Of a DNA stretch of 64,000 bases, positions 57,228-64,000 are shown piece by piece. Source of the stretch: Bufo bufo (Eukaryota > Chordata > Amphibia > Anura > Bufonidae); contig NC_053395.1 in the NCBI RefSeq assembly GCF_905171765.1, positions 188,483,577 to 188,547,576 on the forward strand, given 5' to 3'. A model generated the notes under the pieces. It did no database searches, was not told the DNA's origin, and was given only the letters and a program-made list of their open reading frames with translations. Numbering within the stretch: position 1 is the first letter of the stretch; each line of letters opens with the position of its first letter. The translations under genes and the position numbers were made by a program.

Positions 57228-57653
57228 TATTAAAAATACTGCTTTGAATAAAAAGTGTTTAATTGAAATGTCCGATAAAAGGAGTAAACAGAGACTATTA
57301 GTCCTCTCAAGACCAAGTTTAAATCCCACTGGGGAACCTTGGGGTCAGAGATGGTCTTAGTCTGGAGGCAGCTCTTATAAATCTTTTTATCCATCCATGG
57401 TTGGCTAAGTCCATGTCATACAAGGCCCCCAGGGTGAAGATCTGGACCTTTAGCGTACTAGGTCTAAGGCCGATATCCAACCCCCTCTGGAGAAAATCTA
57501 AAATTTTCTGGATACATGGGGGTGACCTATTCGGGGAGACTTCCTCTAGCCAACTACAGTATCTTTTCCAGATTTTGAGATATATAGCCGAGGTGACTTT
57601 CTTCCTACTAGATTTCAAAGTATTAATGACTTTTTCCGAAAGCCCTTTACTTT

Positions 57654-58860
57654 CTAAGATTTCGATTTCAGGATCCAGACTGATAGCTTGAACAGGCTGG
57701 GGTCCTGGTGAAGGATTGGGCCCTGCGATAGAATGTCCTTCTGAAATGGTATTTTCCACAGTTCTTCCACAGCCATCTCCATTAGGATGGAGAACCAGCT
57801 TCTCTTGGGCCAGTAGGGGACCACTAGTATCACCGTTACTGGGTCTGTTAATATCTTCTGCAAGACCCGAGGGATTAGGGCCCAGGGAGGAAAGGCGTAT
57901 GCGAGTTTCCAAGTCCACCTGACTGAGAAAGCGTTGACAGCCCATAGTTCTTCTCTGGGATTTAAGAAACAAAAACGCCTTACTTTCAGATTTGTTTTTG
58001 AAGTGAATAGGTCAATTTGAGGTACTCCCCCATCTTTTGGAAATCTTCTGAAAAATTTCTCCCCTGGGTCTAATGTTTTTCTGCTGAGATAATCGGTTTC
58101 TATGTTTTCTGAACCTTTGAGATGGATTGCTGTAATTGAAAAGGACATTCTTTTCTGCCCAGAAGAATATTTTTTCTGCCAGTCCCCTCAAGCTTGGAGA
58201 TCTTGTGCCTCCCTAGTGTTTTAGATAGGCCACAGTTGTTGTATTGTCGGAAAATATTTTTAGATGCTTTTTGAATAACATGTCTTGAGATACTTTTAGG
58301 GTTTCCCAGACTGCTCGCAGTTCTCTGTAGTTTGATGATCTGCTCTTTAATATGTCTGACCACTTGCCCCGACAGCTTGAGGAGGCCACTTTTGCCTCCC
58401 ATCCGATGCCACTTGCGTCTGTCATAATTTGAATTTCTGGAACTTTTAGCCAGGCTACGCCTTTTGGCAGATTTTCCCTTTCCTTCCACCAGTTCAAATC
58501 TGACTTTAAGTGGTAAGGGACGTTGATCCTTTTTGCCTAGGGAGGACTGTTTTCTGTCCCATTTCCCTAAAATCCAGGTTTGTGTTATCCTGGTGTGAGC
58601 CTGACACAATGCTACGGCTGTATTGCATGATGTCATCATTCCCAGGATGCTCATGGCCCCTCTGATAGACCACTGTTTCTGAGACTGGAAATTCCTTATT
58701 CTCTCCCTGAAAGATTCCAACTTTTCCTGTGGGAGAGATGAAGTCTGGGTAATTGAATCTAGCATTACCCCTAAGAACTTCATTTTTGTCGCTGGTACTA
58801 GGCAAGATTTTTTCACATTTATCAACCAGCCCAATTCTGAGATTTTTTGTATCACGTAAA
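57654..58860 (-). pseudogene. DIRS reverse transcriptase end and RNase H (copy C)
   Basis: RT end: SELGWLINVKKSCLVPATKM then FLGVMLDS. RNase H in the next frame: IMTDASGIGWEA (first Asp), SNYRELRAVWETL (Glu) and IFSDNTTTVAYL (Asp). In a third frame ETDYLSRKTLDPGE gives the last Asp, followed by VILVVPYWPKRSW as in copy A. RNase H keeps its catalytic set, but two frameshifts separate the parts. Confidence 0.87.
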
Positions 58861-58861
58861 T

Positions 58862-60254
58862 CAAGCATGTCAAACTCAAAGGCTAACATGGGCCAAAAAA
58901 AAATAATTTAAGTTTATGTGGGCCGCATCAAAAAAAAAAAATTTTTTTTACAATATAATGCAGACGGATCCGTTTTGAACGGATCCACCGTCTGCATTAT
59001 ATGAGCGGATCCGTCTCAGACGGATCCGCTCTGAACGCAAGTGTGAAAGTAGCCTTAGGGGCGAGAACCTGGGATCTTTCATCCCTTGTCCTATTCAGCT
59101 CTATTAGGGTGAATAAGACTTCACACTGTCCCTGCTGCTCTGTGCCTTGTGCACACAGCATCAGGGATGTTACCATGGCAACCAGGGCTTCTGTAGCGTC
59201 CTGGCTGCCATGGTAACTGATCGGAGCCCCAGGCTTACACAGCTGGGGCTCCGATCAGAAGCTGCCACTGCACCACCAATGAGGGGGAGGGGAGAGGTCC
59301 CTGTGGCCACTGCCACCAATGATTTTAGTACTGGGGGGGTTGAGAGGGGCTGGCGCACTGTGCCACCAATGATTTTAATGGGATGGGGGGTTGAGAGGGG
59401 CACACTGCACCACCAATGATAAATTTCCCCTTTATACAGGAGGCTGGTACTGGCAGATCAGCAGTTAACCCCTCAGGTGCGGCACCTAAGGGGTTAACTG
59501 CCTCTGATCGCAGCTCCCTGTCAGCGGCAGGGTGCCGGCAATGCGATTCTGCTGCCGGCACCCGCCTCCTGTATTGTGTTAAAGACTGACTTTCACTATC
59601 AGGCCACACAGAGCGGCGCCCAGCGATGTCTCAGCACTCACCATTAGTCCTGGGCGCCGCTCCGTTCGCCTGCAGTGCTCCATTACTGTCTCCTCTCCTG
59701 CTCCACATGCTGCTGATTACTATCGGAGCGATGGGAGGAGACATCAGCTTCACTAGTGGGCGTTCCTTCTTCCTGGCTGTAGCGCTGTCCAATCGCAGCG
59801 CAGGGAGAAGGAACGCCCACTAGTGAAGCTGATGTCTCCTCCCATCGCTCCGATAGTAATCAGCAGCATGTGGAGCAGGAGAGGAGACAGTAATGGGGCA
59901 CTGGGGGCGAACGGAGCGGCGCCCAGGACTAATGGTGAGTGCTGAGACATCGCTGGGCGCCACTCTGTGTGGGAAATGGGAATAGTCCTATCATTGGTGG
60001 CTCAGTGCGCCCGCCCCTACTCCGCCCCTCTCTCCTCATTGGTGGCGCAGTGCGCCCGCCCCTCCTCCCCCCCTCTCTTCTCATTGGTGGCAGCGGCAGC
60101 AGCACAGGGGGAGGGAGGACAGCTTCCTTCTCCCCGTGCTGCTGAGAGAACATGAGCGCGCCGATAGCAGCGCTCATGTTCAGAGATACTAGACTGCCGG
60201 GCCGCAAAGATATTCATTGCGGGCCGCATGCGGGCCGCATGTTTGACACCCATG
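58862..60254. mobile_element. hAT-type non-autonomous transposon
   Basis: Perfect 8-bp duplication ACGTAAAT at 58854-58861 and 60255-60262. Ends CAAGCATGTCAAACTCAAAG and GCATGTTTGACACCCATG match the CAGGGGTGTCAAACTC type ends of hAT elements. 1,393 bp without transposase. It has a fragment of a GGCTACTTTCACAC-family MITE at 58960-59058 and a strong inner palindrome (59603-59971). Confidence 0.93.
59603..59971. repeat. inner palindrome of the hAT element
   Basis: Arms of about 180 bp: GGCGCCCAGCGATGTCTCAG, GGACTAATGG and ACTAGTGGGCGTTCCTTC at the left, mirrored at the right; centre near 59786. Each arm opens a mirrored 65-codon frame, an artefact of symmetry. Confidence 0.9.
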
Positions 60255-60300
60255 ACGTAAATGGTCTGGGAAAGGTGTCTGGGAAAGGGGAAGGGGGGAT

Positions 60301-61163
60301 GTAATGGCAGCAGGTACATAGGATGTCACCAATTTCCCAGAAACAGATAAAACTAAAAACAGACTGCAAAAGATTTTAATGACAACTAGAGGACTTCTTT
60401 TTACTGGTTCTTTTTATTGTAGGGGGAAGACACAGCAGATCGGAATCAAAACAAAGACACTTATAGAAAAAATAAGGAGGGCCACAAGGTGGGAACGAGA
60501 TGCAGTGTCAAAACGGCAAAACACTGCTGCATTTCATATAGCAGGACCTCCTGCGGTTTAACTGAACCAAATTTATATCGTCACAGGGTTCTATGAAGAA
60601 CTAAAGAGAGTCCCAAAGATAATTGCTAAGGAATGCTCGTTAGTGATTATCTGGCAGCATAAATGTACCGCCAATTACCTGATGAACGAGAGAAACACTC
60701 ATTCATCGGATAATTCAATTTACAGGCAGAAGAACGTGCTGTGCAAACACGATCTGCTGCCGGCAAACAACGACTCAGTATGGGGAAGAGGGTTAGTGAT
60801 CATTCCTCCCCATACTGTGGAGGAGATAACTGCATGTAAATGAAAGGCTTCCTTCTCGACAATCTGCTGCTCTGCTGTCCAGTGTAAAGGGACATTGCAT
60901 TTTCAGTGAACTTAGAGCTCTGTTCTTCTTAAAGGGTTAGTCCCATCTCATACATTGATTGCACCACAAGATCTGCCATAAATACAGGTCCCACCTACCT
61001 CTAAAGCAGCAGCCCCCCACACCCTGTCCTGGCTGAATGGAGTGGACAGAACTTGGTAAATAGCCACACGGGCTGTGCTCCGCTGTTTCTGTAGCTCCAA
61101 TACAAGTGGGGGTTACAGAAGAAATGCACCATAGTGATCTATATATGGGCATCTCACAAGTTA
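60301..61163. other. intron with two worn MITEs
   Basis: 60600-60893 is a CCCTTTACA-family MITE (ATTATCTGGCAGC, CATACTGTGGAGGAGAT and GTGTAAAGGGAC). 60933-61150 begins TTAAAGGGTTAGTCCC, T2-like. No exon recognised. Confidence 0.45.
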
Positions 61164-61455
61164 GGCTGGGTTCACATCACGTTTTATGCCTCCGTTTGAC
61201 GTATACATTAGAAAATCAAAGGATACAAAAACACAGCACACCATGTTCTCGTATCCTGCAGAGTCCAGTTAAAAAAACAAAACAAAACATATTATATATA
61301 TACATATATATTATATATACATACATACATACATACATACATACATACATACAATGAAACTCTATGGCGAACAGATGCCATTGTATGGCATCAGTTTCAT
61401 GGTAATATTTTTGTATACGTTAAACGAATGGGAAAAACGTGATGTGAACCTAGTC
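61164..61455. mobile_element. Harbinger-type MITE with (ACAT)n
   Basis: TTA duplicated (61161-61163, 61456-61458); ends GGCTGGGTTCACATCACG and CGTGATGTGAACCTAGTC. An ACAT tetranucleotide run lies at 61315-61350. Confidence 0.85.
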
Positions 61456-61843
61456 TTAAGGAAACAGCATAGCGCTGTCTTACATACCTTCCATAACACC
61501 TCTTCCTTTATATGGAAGCTACAGAGACAGTGTAGCACAGTCCGCTCTTCTGTTCCTGTAGTCCCACCACCAAGGCAGGGTCTGAATCCAGCAGGAGGTT
61601 AAAGGCATGTAATGTCTGATCATGTACACGCTTACAGGTCATATGTTCAGAAGTATCTCTCTCCATTCAGGAAAGGAGGTAAAAGCAAAAATGCACCTTC
61701 AGGAAAGAATGGAGATCCACTCCTCATTCACCTGATCACCACGATCCCATATGAAAGTAATCTCTGATAACATAACCGCTTTAAACCCGGGGTCATCAAC
61801 TGCACAATAAGCAAGGCCAAGACCATGGACAATTTCTTAGTAT
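61456..61843. other. no gene seen
   Basis: Non-coding sequence; a CTACAGAGACAGTGTAGC word pair near 61525 is a small hairpin. Confidence 0.35.
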
Positions 61844-62291
61844 GGCTACTTTCACACTAGCGTTTTGGCTTTCCGTTTCTGAGATCCGTCATTGGGCTCT
61901 CAAAAGTGATCCAAAAACGGATCAGTTTTGCTGTAATGCATTCTGAATAGAGAAGGATTCGCTCAGAATGCATCAGTTTGCTGCCAGTCAGTCACCATTC
62001 GCTCTGGAGGCGGACACCAAAACACTGCCTGCAGTGTTTTTCTGTCTGCGATGTGGTGCGGATCACAATGTAAGTCAATGGGGATGGATCCGTTTTCTCT
62101 GACCCAATAAAAAAACGGATCAATCCCCTATTGACTTTTAATGGTGTTCATGACGGATTTTTCATGGCTATAGAAGACATAATACAACTGGATCCATTCA
62201 TGACAGATGCATGCGGTTGTATTATGATAACGGAAGCAATTTTGCAGATCCATGACGGATCCACAAAAAAACGCTAATGTGAAAGTAGTCC
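61844..62291. mobile_element. Harbinger-like MITE (GGCTACTTTCACAC family)
   Basis: Ends GGCTACTTTCACACTAGCG and CGCTAATGTGAAAGTAGTCC. Interior AACGGATC/GATCCGTT words. Flanks TAT and AAG do not match. Confidence 0.65.
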
Positions 62292-62315
62292 AAGCCTTCT
62301 TCATTGTAATTTACA

Positions 62316-63013
62316 TAGAAACATAGAATGTGTCGGCAGATAAGAACCATTTGGCCCATCTAGTCTGCCCAATATACTGAATACTATGGATAGCCCCTGG
62401 CCCTATCTTATATGAAGGATGGCCTTATGCCTATCCCATGCATGCTTAAACCCCTTCACTGTATTTGCAGCTACCACTTCTGCAGGAAGGCTATTCCATG
62501 CATCCACTACTCTCTCAGTAAAGTAATACTTCCTGATATTACTTTTAAACCTTTGCCCCTCTAATTTAAAACTATGTCCTCTTGTAGCAGTTTTTCTTCT
62601 TTTAAATATTCTCTCCTCTTTTACCTTGTTGATTCCCTTTATGTATTTAAAAGTTTCTATCATATCCCCTCTGTCTCGTCTGTCTTCCAAGCTATACATG
62701 TTAAGGTCCTTTAACCTTTCCTGGTAAGTTTTATCCTGCAATCCATGTACCAGTTTAGTAGCTCTTCTCTGAACTCTCTCCAAAGTATCTATATCCTTCT
62801 GGAGATATGGTCTCCAGTACTGCGCACAATACTCCAAATGAGGTCTCACTAATGCTCTGTAGAGCGGCATGAGCGCCTCCCTCTGTCTACTGGTAATGCC
62901 TCTCCCTATACACCCAAGCATTCTGCTAGCATTTCCTGCTGCTCTGTGACATTGTCTGCCTACCTTTAAGTCTTCTGAAATAATGACCCCTAAATCCCTT
63001 TCCTCGGATACAT
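62316..63013 (-). mobile_element. CR1-like LINE, 3' fragment
   Basis: Only the last part of the reverse transcriptase and the 3' end remain. On the minus strand, after about 63010 come ERDLGVIISEDLK and MLGCIGRGITSRQREALMPL, then LVRPHLEYCAQYW, DIDTLERVQRRATKLV, SLEDRRDRGDMIETFKYIKG and YFTERVVDAWNSLPAEVV, the standard end of CR1-type RT. The stop is at 62403 and the 3' tail continues to about 62316 (ACATAGAAACATAG). The truncation at the 5' side is typical of incomplete reverse transcription. Confidence 0.9.
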
Positions 63014-64000
63014 CTCATTTAATTAAAGCAAGAATTACAACAATATGAAATCCTTTGGTTCGCAGTCTTAACCTACAAAACCAGCGCAAACAACAGAAAT
63101 ATGAATGTAAAAATAAATGATCCTACTATCACAGCTATTCAACAAGAGAAGCAATGACATTCTAAAGAAGAGACAAAAAATAAAAATATCAGCTCATCAG
63201 TTCCGCCCCACTAAACTGGTATTTATTTGGATCCCGGGCAGTGCGCGATAAGTCGTTTCATGAATCATGAGCTTAAACCCTGGATTTTCAGGCTATTTTC
63301 ACATAATAACAGGGATTGTTGAAAGCGGCACAATAAGGGCGCATGCTATCAGCTCCACCTGGTGGTCAATATGTATAAGACATGGAGGCTGCAGGTTAAC
63401 AATACTGAATGTTTTTACATAAATCTCGGTGCCGAGAGGAATTACTACTGCAGTAGCTAAAACTATAATAAACTGTGTGCGCGTCTATATATTAGGTCAA
63501 TGGACGAGTATGGAAATTTTTATAATTAGTACCTTCCGATGATTACATACAGACCTTAGGAACGCCGCAGGGGAAAAAAATCATATATTTTTTTTTCAGG
63601 AGAACAATATGTATGCCAGAAGACCCTTCTCTTGTCGTGACCCCTGGTACACAAGCGGTAATAGGGAAAAGGCGGCTATTGAGGGCCGGCAGCCCCCTAC
63701 GTAGGCAGTGCAGAGTTATTCTGGGTAAATGTAAACGGCAGGCATAGTACTGCATGGCATATGGACCATACATTCAATCAGTTTATTACATGGCAAACAT
63801 CTATAGGGGAACCATACAAGCTCCCGATTTTACCAGAAATAATAGTATTTCTGCAATGTAGTTTTTGGCCCTTGCGGCATGGACAGATGAAGCATATTAT
63901 AATAATGTGTTTCACTTGGCCAAAAACGCTGTAAAACCACTGCAAAAACCCCTGTGTACAGGCAACCCTTCAATTACACAGAATAAAAGATTGACGGGCG
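63014..64000. other. no gene seen
   Basis: AT-rich intronic-looking sequence. 63200-63340 is unique-looking but has no supported exon; a T-rich stretch lies at 63585-63597. Confidence 0.4.

Larger units (their letters stand above)
55080..57972 (-). pseudogene. DIRS tyrosine recombinase (copy C), split by a foldback insertion
   Basis: Upstream part (57972-57240): AIYLKIWKRYCSWLEE, KVQIFTLGALYDMDLANHGW and IKRFIRAASRLRPSLTP. The insertion falls in the codons for VFL just before the catalytic block; past it the frame reads AITSARRLGEIQALS (catalytic Arg). Farther on, VRAHSTRAMAF gives the His-x-x-Arg pair and IKHYRIDV the likely nucleophile Tyr, in shifted frames near 55200-55140. All four catalytic positions can therefore still be seen, although the gene is broken by the insertion and at least two shifts. 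Confidence 0.82.
54676..60300 (-). mobile_element. DIRS-like retrotransposon copy C, split by two insertions
   Basis: The left end has the inverted pair AGACTTACCAGTAATTG (54685) and GAGAATTACCGGTAAGTCT (54970), with TCCACCATGACTGCTA words inverted and repeated (55008), as in copies A and B. Minus-strand order is RT end (58860-58700), RNase H (58497-58213), linker, recombinase (57870-55080). It is interrupted by 55625-57227 and 58862-60254; a short RT piece (60300-60263) remains on the far side. The 5' half of the element is absent. The sequence differs from A and B, so it is another DIRS family. Confidence 0.85.

Noticed and set aside
59626..59950. Mirrored 65-codon frames as small genes
   Set aside because: Produced by the inner palindrome of a hAT element.

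Overview
The window reads as nuclear DNA of an anuran amphibian, probably a large-genome frog or toad. The evidence is the mix of repeats: short elements flanked by TTAA with AAGG-type ends (the T2/Kolobok MITE type known from Xenopus), many PIF/Harbinger-type MITEs with TAA/TTA duplications, Tc1 copies starting CAGTGGATATAAAAAG, DIRS retrotransposons, a frog-type L1 and CR1. Nothing is bacterial or viral. One host gene was recognised: UBR3 (an E3 ubiquitin ligase of the N-recognin-like UBR family), on the minus strand. Six internal exons can be placed at 53942-53846, 48250-48109, 47102-46998, 40265-40095, 31668-31205 and 16149-16061. Their phases join without a break and every intron has an AG acceptor and a GT donor. 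They code for about 355 residues of the central part of the protein, upstream of the RING domain. The first exons lie beyond the right edge and the RING and C-terminal exons beyond the left edge, so the whole window behaves as intron-rich interior of this gene. 

Almost everything else is transposon. From left to right: a broken DIRS copy D with a 60-bp tandem array (2260-5745); Harbinger and T2 MITEs, one of them split at 9050-9336 by a small foldback retroelement; nested T2/MITE layers (12606-14761); a Tc1 copy carrying a hAT MITE and a Kolobok-type element (16529-19721); a minisatellite with a Helitron-like end (20075-20420); DIRS copy A (26745-30598); a second Tc1 copy (35284-36514); a nearly full-length L1 inside a Harbinger-type MITE (40465-46574); DIRS copy B with another 60-bp array (49605-53738); DIRS copy C (54676 to about 60300), split by a 1.6-kb palindromic insertion and a 1.39-kb hAT element; and a CR1 fragment (62316-63013). 

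The most unusual signal is a pair of unrelated foldback insertions, 9050-9336 and 55625-57227. Each is a palindrome centred on a hammerhead-ribozyme-like core (CUGAYGA-type box, then GAAAC and GCG). Each has a one-sided unique tail on the 3' side of that core, and each is bounded by a perfect 14-bp target-site duplication. They look like Penelope-like (hammerhead-bearing) retroelement copies made by a snap-back event during reverse transcription; that mechanism is inference. Motif positions, duplications and splice junctions were read by eye; no database or folding program was used.
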